A DNA stretch of 57,230 nucleotides from JAWHTC01 sp032586155. GTDB taxonomy: Bacteria > Pseudomonadota > Alphaproteobacteria > Rhodobacterales > Rhodobacteraceae. Below the pieces are notes generated by a model. The model saw nothing but the letters and a program-made list of their open reading frames with translations. It did not search any database and was not told the DNA's origin. This document shows positions 16,859-27,074 of this stretch, piece after piece (within the stretch, counting starts at the first letter, position 1; every line of letters begins with the position of its first letter). Location of the stretch: the NCBI RefSeq assembly GCF_032586155.1, contig NZ_JAWHTC010000008.1, positions 1-57,230 of the forward strand. Reading direction: 5' to 3'. A program made the translations under genes and the position numbers.

Positions 16859-17479
16859 TTAATCCAACACCTGTCGTAAATACCCGTCCGCCGCCTGCAC
16901 TTGCTCATAAAGCGCGAATTCCGGCGCGCGCTTCTCGTGCAACCGGGCCTTGATTTCGGCACTGATCGGCGCGGGCAGGTCGGGCGAGACATTGTATTGT
17001 TTCAGCTTCAATTCGGTCTGGAACCGCTTTTCCAGAAATCCGCGGATTTTAGGCTGGGATTCATAGGCAAAGAGGTGATGCACCGGAACCTGACCCTTGG
17101 CCATGATCAGGAACCCCTGCTGGCTGCCCACCTTGGCAAAGGGCGGCGGGTCGTCCTCGAGTGCGGCTTCGATAAACTCGTCAAAGCTTAACCCCTTGGT
17201 CGAATTTGGTTGCCCCTCCAGCTCGTCACGCGAGCGATAACGGTACCAGCTGCGCATATGCTCCAGCGGATGGCGGATCACGGCCATGCGTTCCGGGGTC
17301 AGGCTATAGGCGCTGCGCAGGAATGGTGCCAACTTGCGCTGGTAGAACGAGACATTGGTATGTTTGCGCCGTCCGGCAAGGATGATGTCAGCGCGATGCC
17401 GCAAGGCAAGCTCATAGGATGTGGTGCCTGTCTTCGGCACCGAGAACATGACCAGATTTTCCTTGAAGAAAATCAGCAT
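16859..17479 (-). CDS. Sulfotransferase-family protein
   Basis: A 206-residue protein of the cytosolic/Golgi-type sulfotransferase superfamily. The N-terminal beta-strand and PAPS phosphate loop are visible in FSVPKTGTTSYELALRH (residues ~12-28), and RMAVIRHPLEHMRSWYRYR near residue 65 matches the 3'-phosphate motif. It lacks the C-terminal extensions of larger members. It begins one base after the lactate dehydrogenase stop codon, so the two are co-transcribed. The acceptor is unknown; marine alphaproteobacteria carry many such proteins, often linked to cell-envelope glycans. Confidence 0.75.
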   Translation of the reverse strand: MLIFFKENLVMFSVPKTGTTSYELALRHRADIILAGRRKHTNVSFYQRKLAPFLRSAYSLTPERMAVIRHPLEHMRSWYRYRSRDELEGQPNSTKGLSFDEFIEAALEDDPPPFAKVGSQQGFLIMAKGQVPVHHLFAYESQPKIRGFLEKRFQTELKLKQYNVSPDLPAPISAEIKARLHEKRAPEFALYEQVQAADGYLRQVLD

Positions 17480-17480
17480 G

Positions 17481-18647
17481 TCAGGACTGCCATTTTCCCT
17501 CGAACCCTTCCGGAACCAGCAGGATATCGCGCCCCACCTCGTCCATACTCCGTCGCCCGCACAGCGCCATCGACACGTCCATTTCCTTGTGGATGACCTC
17601 CAGCGCCTTGGTCACGCCTTCCTCACCCATCGCGCCTAGCCCGTAGATGAAGGCGCGCCCGATATAGGTGCCCTTGGCCCCCATGGCGACGGCCTTCAAA
17701 ACGTCCTGACCCGAACGGATACCGCTGTCGAGATGGACCTCGACCTTGTCGCCCACCGCGTCCAGGATCGACGGCAGGGCACGAATGGAGCTCAGCGCGC
17801 CATCAAGCTGTCGCCCACCATGGTTCGATACGATAATCGCGTCGGCGCCCACCTTGAGCGCCATCTTCGCGTCCTCGGCGTCGATGATCCCCTTCAGGAT
17901 CACCTTGCCGCCCCACATTTCCTTTAGTTTGGCGATCTTGGCCCAATCCAGCGTCAGGTCGAACTGTTCGGCAGTCCAGCTGCCCAGGTCGGCCGCATCG
18001 CTGACCCCTTCGACATGGCCGACGATATTGCCGAACTCACGCCTCTGCGCCCCCAGCATCCCGATACCCCACCTCCACTTGGTCGCGAGGTTGATCAGGT
18101 TGGCAATGGTTGGCTTGGGTGGGGCGCTGAGGCCGTTTTTCAGGTCCTTGTGGCGCTGCCCCAGGATCTGCAGGTCCAGCGTGATCACCAGCGCCGAGCA
18201 TTTCGCTGCCTTGGCCCGCTCGATCAAACGGCGAATGAAATCCTCGTCGCGCATGGTGTAGAGCTGGAACCAGAAGGGTTTGTTCGTCGCCGCCGCCACA
18301 TCTTCGATCGAATTGATCGACATGGTCGACAGGGTGAACGGCACCCCGAATTTTTCCGCCGCCCGTGCCGCCTTGATCTCGCCATCGGCGTGCTGCATGC
18401 CGGTCAGACCAACCGGGGCCAGCGCCACCGGCATGGCCACGTCCTCGCCGATCATCTGGCTTTTGGTTGAGCGCCCCGACATGTCCACTGCGATCCGTTG
18501 GCGGAAATAGATCTCATCGAAGTCCGACGAGTTCTCGCGGAAGGTCTGCTCGGTCCAGCTGCCGCTTTCGCAATAATCATAGAACATCTTGGGCGCACGA
18601 CGGCGATAGATGCGTTTGAGGTCCTCGATCTCGGTGATGACGGGCAT
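17481..18647 (-). CDS. lldD: FMN-dependent L-lactate dehydrogenase / alpha-hydroxyacid dehydrogenase
   Basis: A 388-residue flavoprotein of the LldD/glycolate-oxidase family at usual length. Key segments are the N-terminal RRRAPKMFYDYCESGSW, the substrate and flavin region PVALAPVGLTGM, FQLYTMRD, the catalytic His in VSNHGGRQLDG near residue 280, and the phosphate loop LDSGIRSGQDVLKA. It oxidises L-lactate (or a related 2-hydroxyacid) to the 2-oxoacid and passes electrons to the respiratory chain. No lctP or lldR neighbour is seen; the adjacent gene is a sulfotransferase. Confidence 0.9.
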   Translation of the reverse strand: MPVITEIEDLKRIYRRRAPKMFYDYCESGSWTEQTFRENSSDFDEIYFRQRIAVDMSGRSTKSQMIGEDVAMPVALAPVGLTGMQHADGEIKAARAAEKFGVPFTLSTMSINSIEDVAAATNKPFWFQLYTMRDEDFIRRLIERAKAAKCSALVITLDLQILGQRHKDLKNGLSAPPKPTIANLINLATKWRWGIGMLGAQRREFGNIVGHVEGVSDAADLGSWTAEQFDLTLDWAKIAKLKEMWGGKVILKGIIDAEDAKMALKVGADAIIVSNHGGRQLDGALSSIRALPSILDAVGDKVEVHLDSGIRSGQDVLKAVAMGAKGTYIGRAFIYGLGAMGEEGVTKALEVIHKEMDVSMALCGRRSMDEVGRDILLVPEGFEGKWQS

Positions 18648-18763
18648 GTTTGGCCTCCCCTTGGCATTACTAATTCGTTACCAACCCCCCGGATATGACG
18701 CAACGGCCAAGTGGCGCAACGCAGCCATGCGCGGCAGGATGGGCGGGCAACAGGAGCGCGCCC

Positions 18764-19201
18764 ATGTTCTTTGACGATCTTCCCGTCGGCTTTGTCCACG
18801 AGACCGGCAGCACCATGCTCAGCGAGGCCGAGATCATCGCTTTTGCCGAACAATACGATCCGCAGCCGTTTCACACCGATCCTGTGGCCGCAGAAGACTC
18901 GATCTATGGCGGGCTGATTGCTAGCGGCTTCCAGACCATGACCGTGGCTTTCGACCTTGTGCTCAAGTCAAAGGTATGGACCGAGGCTTCGATGGGCTCA
19001 CCCGGTATGGATGAGGTGCGCTGGAAACTGCCGGTGCGCCCTGGTGACAGCCTGCGGGTGCGCATGACCGTTACCAAATCCGAGCCCTCTACCTCGCGCC
19101 CCGACCGCGGCCGCACAACGATCTTCTACGAGATACTGAACCAGCGGGACGAGGTCGTCTCGTCCTACTACGTTGTTCAGCTGCTCAGGCGAAACACCTG
19201 A
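18764..19201 (+). CDS. MaoC-family (hot-dog fold) hydratase
   Basis: A 145-residue single hot-dog domain. The catalytic Asp/His pair typical of R-specific enoyl-CoA hydratases is visible in AEQYDPQPFHTDP near residue 30, followed by YGGLIASGFQTM. The start at 18764 follows CAGGAG at seven bases; an upstream in-frame ATG at 18695 lacks this. It likely hydrates an enoyl-CoA, but the substrate is unknown. It is divergent from the lactate dehydrogenase gene and convergent with the PhyH gene. Confidence 0.85.
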   Translation: MFFDDLPVGFVHETGSTMLSEAEIIAFAEQYDPQPFHTDPVAAEDSIYGGLIASGFQTMTVAFDLVLKSKVWTEASMGSPGMDEVRWKLPVRPGDSLRVRMTVTKSEPSTSRPDRGRTTIFYEILNQRDEVVSSYYVVQLLRRNT

Positions 19202-19235
19202 GCAGGCCCGGAGATATTTAAGAAATCCTGTCTCC

Positions 19236-20030
19236 TCACCGGCGGTAAATCACCGGGAACCAATCCTCGCGCAGCCGCTCACCAGGGTTCATCCCGTGCT
19301 CGGGGAAGGGGGGGGAGGTCCGACCCGCCCGCTCGACATAGCGCGCATCGTCGCCCACCAGCCGCAGCGAAAAAGCCCTGCGCGCGATGTCGCTGGTGTT
19401 GCCGCGTGCGCCATGCAGAATGTCATAGTTGAAGGCCACCGCATCGCCGGGCTCCATCGCCCATTCCAGGACCTCCATGCCCTCAGCATCGGGATCGGGA
19501 ACCGGCATGTAATCGTCGATATTGGGGAAGTAGGCCTGTTCGCTGACCCAGCGCATCGGCAGCACTGGCTTTTCCCACGTATGCGATCCAGGCACCATGC
19601 GCAGGCTGGCATCGCTCACCGGGTCAAGCGGTGACCAGAAGCTGATCGTCTGCTTGCCGTCAACAAAGTAATAGGGCCCGTCCGTATGCCAGGGGGTCGC
19701 CATCGAGGTGCCCGGTTCCTTGACCAGCACGTGGTCGTGGAACACCTGCACATTGTCGGTCTGCATCAGATCGGCCGCCACTTCCGCTGCCGGACTGTTG
19801 CGAATGACCTCTTCAAATTCGGGGATGCGTTGCCAGTTGCAGTAGTCATCGAAAAAACGGCCCGTCTCGCCCGCTTTCTCGTTTTCCGAGGCATATGGGC
19901 CCGGGTCTTTCATATTGTGTGCCACGCCTGCGCGCAGGGTCTCGACGTGATCGGCGAACAGCCCACGGATGATGGTCACCCCGTCGCGGGCATATTGATC
20001 GATCTGGTCTTGCGTCAAAAGCGGGTGCAT
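19236..20030 (-). CDS. Phytanoyl-CoA dioxygenase (PhyH) family protein
   Basis: A 264-residue Fe(II)/2-oxoglutarate dioxygenase. The HxD iron pair is in MATPWHTDGPYYF near residue 115, and the distal His is in YDILHGARGNTS near residue 210, with the following Arg residues for 2-oxoglutarate binding. Length and motif order fit PhyH-family enzymes, which hydroxylate lipids or small metabolites (EctD ectoine hydroxylase is one branch). It is not obviously EctD, because no ect biosynthesis genes adjoin. Its promoter lies in the AT-rich region with DnaA-like boxes. Confidence 0.85.
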   Translation of the reverse strand: MHPLLTQDQIDQYARDGVTIIRGLFADHVETLRAGVAHNMKDPGPYASENEKAGETGRFFDDYCNWQRIPEFEEVIRNSPAAEVAADLMQTDNVQVFHDHVLVKEPGTSMATPWHTDGPYYFVDGKQTISFWSPLDPVSDASLRMVPGSHTWEKPVLPMRWVSEQAYFPNIDDYMPVPDPDAEGMEVLEWAMEPGDAVAFNYDILHGARGNTSDIARRAFSLRLVGDDARYVERAGRTSPPFPEHGMNPGERLREDWFPVIYRR

Positions 20031-20117
20031 AGCGGGTCCTTTCGGTCAATGCGCGGTCAAATCTTGAACTTCCTTGGCTGGGCTGTCTACACCAGAATGA
20101 TCCGGGAATTGCTCGCC

Positions 20118-20483
20118 TGTGGATAAGACGGAAATCGCTCCGATACCAGGTGCTTGCCGCGTGTTCCTTACAGCAAGCACTAACAATGCGTGTGGGTGGC
20201 TGACATGTTCGCGATTGTTAGCAAATCGACGCCAACCCATCGTTGGCTCGCGCCTCTAGTCAACACGAAACCGGCCCGTGTTTCATGAGTTATCCCCAGA
20301 TTGTCCACCGAGTTATCCCACGCTGGGCACGGAAAAGTCAGGTTGAGATGTCATCACTTGTTTTACTTTTTAGTGATTTGGAGGTTGTTATCCACAGATC
20401 TCGTCGGATTACCGTCACTTAACGCCGAATTCGCGTTGGCTTGTTGGCAACCACGACTAAAGGACGAGCTGAATTGTGGATAG
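20118..20483. promoter_or_regulatory. Cluster of DnaA-box-like 9-mers in an AT-rich intergenic region
   Basis: Two exact TTATCCACA boxes are present: 20118-20126 (minus) and 20388-20396 (plus). One-mismatch boxes are TTATCCCCA at 20290-20298 and TGTGGATAG at 20475-20483. Weaker ones are TTGTCCACC at 20301 and TTATCCCAC at 20313. The whole 20031-20732 stretch has no supportable gene and is more AT-rich than the flanks. This could be a replication origin, a DnaA-titration or reactivation site, or a DnaA-regulated promoter for the PhyH gene. The neighbouring genes are not the usual alphaproteobacterial oriC neighbours. Confidence 0.55.
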
Positions 20484-20732
20484 TTTTTACGCACAGGCTT
20501 GCTCAGTTGAAAACGTGGATGAATATCTGGTTATCGGTCGAAAACAACGGATATCACGCCCAAGTGTTCCTGGCGGCCAATGTCACCCCAAATCTTCAAA
20601 CCAGGCGGCGTGAGGCGCCGAAAAAACGGATTCAAGTGAAGAAAGGTTCAATAAAATCAATTTGTTAGCGGGTGATTCACGTGATCGAATTGAGGCCTGT
20701 CCCGATTGATCCAACGTTCACCGGCTGCCTGA

Positions 20733-21221
20733 TTCCAATGGCTTGTAAGGGAAAGCTCAACCAGCGCCACATCACATTTTGCAGCCACCTTGGAAAAGAT
20801 TTCCACCGTGCTGAATCAATTGACATCCCCGGCCAAGGCGGTGCTCGAAAACATGCGCAATGTCGAGGCTGTCATCGCCAAGGCCACCGGAGCGGTTGAC
20901 CAAAGCGGGAAGGTCGTGGGCGTTGCGGTTGAGGCGATGAAGGAATGCGATCGGCCCCCTGGGGAAATCTTGAGAATCACCGACGTGATCAAGTGCATCA
21001 GCTTTCAGGCGAATCCGCTCGCGTTGAATACCGGGCTCGAAGTCGCGCGGGCGGGTGACGCCGGGTATTGCTTTGCCGTTGTGGCATCCAAAGTCCGGAC
21101 CTTGGCACAAAACTCATTGAACGCGGCGCTGGAAATCAAGTCGTTAATCTCGAACGGTTCGAGCCAGGCGACCTAGGATATCGATACGGTAGACAGGACA
21201 GGCAAGCCCCTGGACCAGACC
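20733..21221 (+). pseudogene. Decayed methyl-accepting chemotaxis protein fragment
   Basis: The frame from 20733 reads like the C-terminal signalling hairpin of a chemoreceptor. AATLEKISTVLNQLT corresponds to the usual AATLEETAAALDELT. CISFQANPLALNTGLEVARA and the following GDAGYCFAVVASKVRTLAQ correspond to the conserved hairpin tip. An in-frame TAG at 21174 interrupts it, yet homology continues in the same frame (DIDTVDRTGKPLDQT, like GVDLVGETGKALDQI). Normally invariant residues are changed (SEVR to SKVR, FQTN to FQAN). No start codon, ligand domain, membrane segments or HAMP domain precede it. It is a relic of a larger gene. Confidence 0.8.
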
Positions 21222-21225
21222 TTAC

Positions 21226-21527
21226 TGACAGGACAATCAAACGTACGCTAATCGTGACGTGTTCGCGGACTCTGGTTTCGGTGTCAGGGCAGACCTTCCA
21301 AGCCTAGCTTCTGTTGATAGCTTGGCCAGGTAAGGAGCAAACCACGGCCAATGGAGGTCCGTTCCTCTTCGAACGTCGGCCGAGTCGGGAAATTTTGGCC
21401 AGTTACTGAAACCTCCGGCCCAAAGCGGTTGTTGCCGCAAGTCGGACGCGAATGGTGGGATTTGTGATCAAGAGAACCCAGGTGCATGAAAAATACACCA
21501 TGTTTTCAATTCGTTGTGGGGGAAGGC
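21226..21527. other. Gene-free stretch between MCP relic and tRNA-Glu
   Basis: About 300 bases with no supportable gene. A short GC-poorer portion (about 21405-21445, core GGCCCAAAGCGGTTGTTGCC) vaguely resembles a stretch at about 55560-55615. Nothing else is recognised. Confidence 0.4.
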
Positions 21528-21602
21528 TGGTACCCCGTAGGGGAATCGAACCCCTCTTTCCAGGTTGAAAACCTGGCGTCCTAACCGATAGACGAACGGG
21601 GC
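21528..21602 (-). tRNA. tRNA-Glu (anticodon TTC)
   Basis: A 75-base cloverleaf on the minus strand starts GCCCCGTTCGTCTATCGGTT. The anticodon stem CCAGG/CCTGG encloses loop TTTTCAA (anticodon TTC), and the T arm contains GGTTCGATTCC. The acceptor stem GCCCCGT pairs with ACGGGGT (one G-U), followed by a genome-encoded ACCA end. Confidence 0.97.
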
Positions 21603-21692
21603 ATGGCCCAGCCGTGAGGCTGCTTCTAGAAAAACCCGGCCCCCCGCGCAAGCGGAAATTTGGCATTTGCGAAAGAAATTTTGCACAAAGCC

Positions 21693-23441
<1,749 letters not shown>

Positions 23442-23451
23442 CAGACCGGCC

Positions 23452-23503
23452 CCTTCATCTGACCATAAATATCCCGGGGAGTTTGAGGGGCTGGCCCCGC
23501 AAT
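23452..23503 (-). repeat. Intergenic GC-rich repeat element, copy 3
   Basis: Read on the minus strand: GGGGCCAGCCCC, then CTCCCCGGGATATTTATGG, then TCAGATGAAGGGG. This matches copy 2 at 16790-16842 in order and most bases, though the palindrome arms are shorter. It lies between glpX and recJ, both on the minus strand. Its GATGAAGGGG tail is positioned as the recJ ribosome-binding site. Confidence 0.75.
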
Positions 23504-23517
23504 CCCTTCCGGTCGAA

Positions 23518-24480
23518 TCACCCCGCCGGCATCCGGCAAAGCACCCGCCGTACCGTGTGGGTTTTCGACCGCATCAACAGCGTCTCGGTCTCCACCGACC
23601 CATTGAGCCGTCGCACGCCGCGCAACAGCGACCCGTCGGTCACGCCGGTTGCGGCAAAGATCACGTCACCCCGGACCAGCTCATCACGGGTATAGACCCG
23701 GCTCAGATCCTCGATTCCGGCGTTCACCGCGCGCCCGCGTTCGTCATCGTTGCGGAACAGAAGCTGCCCTTGGAACTGCCCGCCCATGCAGCGCAGCGCA
23801 GCCGCGGCCAGAACCCCCTCGGGCGCGCCGCCCGAGCCCATGTAGATGTCGATACCGGTGGTGTCCGCCTCGGCGCAGTGGATCACGCCGGCGACATCGC
23901 CATCCGAAATCATCCGGATCGCACAACCGGTACCGCGCAGCTCGGTCAGCATCGCCTGGTGGCGGGGCCGTTCCAACACGCAGACCGTGATTTCGTCCAT
24001 GCCAACACCCTTGGCCTTTGCCAGCGCCTCGATCCGCGCGGCGGGGGGCATGTCCAGGTTAACGACACCTTCGTCATAGCCGGGTCCGACGGCCAGTTTT
24101 TCCATGTAGACATCTGGTGCATGCAGCAGCGCACCGCGCTGGGCCATGGCAATCACGGTCAATGCGCCAGGCATGTCCTTGGCGGTCAGGGTCGTGCCTT
24201 CCAACGGGTCCAGCGCGATATCGACCTCCGGCCCGTTTCCCAGCCCAACTTCTTCGCCGATATAGAGCATCGGCGCCTCGTCCCGTTCACCTTCGCCGAT
24301 CACCACAGTGCCGCGGATTTCCATTTCGCCCAGTTTTTCTCGCATGGCATTGACCGCAGCCTGGTCAGCGGCTTTTTCGTCGCCGCGCCCGATATGAGAG
24401 GTCGAGGCCAGCGCCGCAGCCTCGGAAACCCGGGCCAGCGCTAGCGATAGCAGGCTGTCGTCAAAATCTGTTCTGCTCAC
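23518..24480 (-). CDS. glpX: Class II fructose-1,6-bisphosphatase GlpX
   Basis: A 320-residue GlpX-type phosphatase of gluconeogenesis. Segments typical of the family are DEKAADQAAVNAMR, VVIGEGERDEAPMLYIGE, DIALDPLEGTTLTAKDMPG (metal/phosphate site) and MGSGGAPEGVLAAAALR. A GTG start at 24480 with GAGGG eight bases upstream is preferred over the upstream ATG at 24528, which would add 16 residues not expected in the family. The linkage hom-glpX-recJ on one strand is familiar from Rhodobacteraceae. Confidence 0.93.
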   Translation of the reverse strand: MSRTDFDDSLLSLALARVSEAAALASTSHIGRGDEKAADQAAVNAMREKLGEMEIRGTVVIGEGERDEAPMLYIGEEVGLGNGPEVDIALDPLEGTTLTAKDMPGALTVIAMAQRGALLHAPDVYMEKLAVGPGYDEGVVNLDMPPAARIEALAKAKGVGMDEITVCVLERPRHQAMLTELRGTGCAIRMISDGDVAGVIHCAEADTTGIDIYMGSGGAPEGVLAAAALRCMGGQFQGQLLFRNDDERGRAVNAGIEDLSRVYTRDELVRGDVIFAATGVTDGSLLRGVRRLNGSVETETLLMRSKTHTVRRVLCRMPAG

Positions 24481-24643
24481 GGTGATGTCCCTCGATGTTG
24501 CGTCCCGACCGGCATACCCCGGTTTCAAACGGGTTCACAAGTCGGGAAACATGCATCTGTGGGCAAGCGGCGAGGGGTATGGGTTACGGTTTCCACCGGT
24601 GTCGGGATGTTCGCGCTAGGTTGCGGTTCTGGAACCTCCGGGA

Positions 24644-25930
24644 TCAGACCCGTTCGATTCTCAGTGCGACAGGCTGGCTTTCTAACACGTCCAGCTGGGC
24701 CATCGCCCCAAGCGCCTCGTCCAGTGCTGCGCGTGATGTACGGTGGGTCACGATCAGCACCGGGGCCGAGGTGTCCTCGTGCCCATATTGCCGCATGCGG
24801 TCGATCGAGATGCCCGCCTCGCCCAGAACTGTTGCCACTTTGGCCAGAGCGCCGGGTTTGTCGGCCAGGGTCATACGCAGATAGTACGGCGCGGGCAGGG
24901 CACCCTTGGCCGGTCTTGCTGCTTCCAGCGCCGGGGCCGGCACGCCGAACGTGCTAACCCGAATGCCACGTGCAATATCCATCACGTCGCCCATCACCGC
25001 GCTGGCGGTCGGGCCTTCGCCGGCGCCGGGGCCGCGCAGAACTACCTGCTCCACCTGGTCGCCTTCGATCACCACCATGTTGGTGCCGCCCTCCAGCTGC
25101 CCCAGCGGATGGTCGTCTGGCACGAGGCAGGGGCTCATCCGCTGCTCAAGACCGCGACCGGTCATCTGCGCCACGCCCAAGAGCTTGATCTTGAAGCCCA
25201 TATCGGCGGCCTGATGGATATCTTCGATGGTGACGCTGCCGATGCCTTCCAGCTCGACGCCGTCGAAATTCACCTGTGTACCAAAGGCGATGGAACTGAG
25301 CAGCGACAGCTTGTGCCCGGCGTCGATCCCACCGACGTCAAGTTCCGGATCTGCCTCGAGATAGCCAAGCCCATCAGCCTCGGCAAAGGCCTCTTCATAG
25401 CTCAGGTCAGCGTTCTGCATCCGGGTCAGGATATAGTTGCAGGTGCCGTTCATCACCCCCATCACCCGGGTGATGTCATTGCCCGACAGGCCTTCGGTCA
25501 GCGCCTTGATCACCGGGATGCCACCGGCCACGGCGGCCTCAAAGCGGATCACCCGGCCCGCCTCTTCTGCGGCCTCGGCCAGCGCCTGGCCGTGATGAGC
25601 CAGCATCGCCTTGTTGGCGGTGACGACGTCCTTGCCCGCGGCAAGCGCCGCTTCGGTGGCGGCTTTGGCCGGGCCGTCGCTGCCGCCCATCAACTCGATG
25701 AACACGTCGACATCGTCGCGGGTGGCGAGCTTCACTGGGTCGTCTTCCCAGGCGTAATCGCCCAGGTTCACACCACGATCCTTGTCGCGGGTGCGGGCCG
25801 AAACGGCGGTGATCACCACCGGGCGCCCGCTGCGGGCGGCCAGCAGCTTCGCCTTTTGGCGCACAATCTTCACCACACCGGTGCCAACGGTGCCCAGTCC
25901 GGCAATGCCAAGGCGCAGGGGTTCACTCAT
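24644..25930 (-). CDS. hom: Homoserine dehydrogenase
   Basis: A 428-residue monofunctional homoserine dehydrogenase of standard length. It has an N-terminal NAD(P) Rossmann motif GIAGLGTVGTGVVK, VVTANKAMLAHHG with the substrate lysine, the catalytic-domain segment MGVMNGTCNYILTRM, and a C-terminal ACT domain (YYLRMTLADKPGALAKVATV). It reduces aspartate semialdehyde to homoserine for threonine and methionine synthesis; the ACT domain suggests amino-acid feedback. Confidence 0.95.
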   Translation of the reverse strand: MSEPLRLGIAGLGTVGTGVVKIVRQKAKLLAARSGRPVVITAVSARTRDKDRGVNLGDYAWEDDPVKLATRDDVDVFIELMGGSDGPAKAATEAALAAGKDVVTANKAMLAHHGQALAEAAEEAGRVIRFEAAVAGGIPVIKALTEGLSGNDITRVMGVMNGTCNYILTRMQNADLSYEEAFAEADGLGYLEADPELDVGGIDAGHKLSLLSSIAFGTQVNFDGVELEGIGSVTIEDIHQAADMGFKIKLLGVAQMTGRGLEQRMSPCLVPDDHPLGQLEGGTNMVVIEGDQVEQVVLRGPGAGEGPTASAVMGDVMDIARGIRVSTFGVPAPALEAARPAKGALPAPYYLRMTLADKPGALAKVATVLGEAGISIDRMRQYGHEDTSAPVLIVTHRTSRAALDEALGAMAQLDVLESQPVALRIERV

Positions 25931-26103
25931 TTTTCGGCCTCCATCGATGTGGTCGTGATGTCATCCGCCCCTGTAGCGTCTGTGCGCGCCACTTGCAACG
26001 CGGCAAAGCCGGTTCCGGCGCTCGGGGCAGAGGTTGTGTCCTCGGTGAGGGCGGGATGCCGATCCAATGGGCGATTTCGCGGGCATGGAAGCCGACAGCA
26101 CTT

Positions 26104-26400
26104 CTATTCTTCGATAATCCCAGTCACCCCGGCGCGCATCCGGGCCCGCGTGCCCCGATCCACGATCGGCCCGCGCAGCCGCGCCGCTCGGGCGCGCAGC
26201 GCATTGGCCCGCGCTACCAGGCTGCTTTCCGTCTCGGGAGTGATCTGCACCTCTTGGGAGCCCGCCAATAGCGGTTCGACCGGAACCAACTTTGGGAACT
26301 CGGCCGCTTCCATATGCGTCGGCACTGTGCCCTCCAGTTCGGGAAAACTGGCACAGGCACTCAGAACCATGACTGGCAAAAGGGGCACTATCGCTTTCAT
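26104..26400 (-). CDS. Small lipoprotein of unknown function
   Basis: A 98-residue protein with a lipoprotein signal (MKAIVPLLPVMVLSACAS; lipobox LSAC, Cys at residue 16). The mature part is Arg/Ala/Glu-rich, without known motifs, and ends in RARMRAGVTGIIEE. It is divergent from the TetR gene, with the palindromic site at 26450-26463 between them, so it may be controlled by that regulator. Confidence 0.7.
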   Translation of the reverse strand: MKAIVPLLPVMVLSACASFPELEGTVPTHMEAAEFPKLVPVEPLLAGSQEVQITPETESSLVARANALRARAARLRGPIVDRGTRARMRAGVTGIIEE

Positions 26401-26449
26401 GTCCCTTCCTTGCCCCAGCCTGCGCGCCCATGCAAGCAGGGCCTTGAAA

Positions 26450-26463
26450 TGAACACGTGTTCA
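26450..26463. promoter_or_regulatory. Perfect 14-base palindrome, probable TetR operator
   Basis: TGAACACGTGTTCA is a perfect inverted repeat centred between the divergent lipoprotein gene (start 26400) and TetR-type gene (start 26478). Size, symmetry and position fit a TetR-family operator controlling both. Confidence 0.7.
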
Positions 26464-26477
26464 GATAAAACCTGCCT

Positions 26478-27071
26478 ATGGCACGTACCCAAGGTTCTCA
26501 TTCCGACATTACCGGCCCGCGCATCCGTCGCGCGGCGCTGTCTCTTTTTGCCCGCCACGGCTTTGCCGCCGTGTCGATGCGCCAGATCGCGGGAGAGGTC
26601 GGCGTGCAGGCCGGGGCGCTCTACAATTACACGCCGGACAAGCAAACGCTGCTTTACCAGCTGATGCGCGAGCATATGGAAGATCTCCTGTCAGCGCGCG
26701 AAACCCGCGCCGCGGTCGCCGGGGCCGACCCGCTGGCTCGACTTGAGGATTTCACCCGCCACCATATCCGTTTCCATATCGAACGCCCAGACGAGGTGTT
26801 TATCGCCTATATGGAATTGCGCAACCTGACGCCCGAAAATTTCGCCGAGATTGAGTCCCTGCGTCGCGCCTATGAGACCGAGCTGGAAACCATCCTGCGC
26901 GATGGTGTCGATGCAGGGGTTTTCACCGTGCCCGACCCGCGCATCGCCACTTATGCGGTGATCGCCATGCTGACCGGGGTTAACACCTGGTATCGCGCCG
27001 GGGGGCGCCTGTCGCTCGACGAGGTCGAGGCGATCTATTGGGACATGGTCCGCAAATTGGTGATGGTCTGA
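26478..27071 (+). CDS. TetR/AcrR-family transcriptional regulator
   Basis: A 197-residue regulator. The N-terminal helix-turn-helix covers RIRRAALSLFARHGFAAVSM and the following RQIAGEVGVQAGALYNYTPDK (residues ~15-60). The C-terminal ligand domain has the HHIRFHIERPDEVFIAYMEL segment seen in regulators near acyl-CoA metabolism genes. The ligand is unknown. It is convergent with the 27075-28445 gene (stops four bases apart) and divergent from a lipoprotein gene across the palindrome at 26450-26463. Confidence 0.88.
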   Translation: MARTQGSHSDITGPRIRRAALSLFARHGFAAVSMRQIAGEVGVQAGALYNYTPDKQTLLYQLMREHMEDLLSARETRAAVAGADPLARLEDFTRHHIRFHIERPDEVFIAYMELRNLTPENFAEIESLRRAYETELETILRDGVDAGVFTVPDPRIATYAVIAMLTGVNTWYRAGGRLSLDEVEAIYWDMVRKLVMV

Positions 27072-27074
27072 GGC

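Noticed and set aside
24743..26452. A 569-residue open frame on the plus strand
   Set aside because: Antisense to homoserine dehydrogenase and the lipoprotein; no motif.
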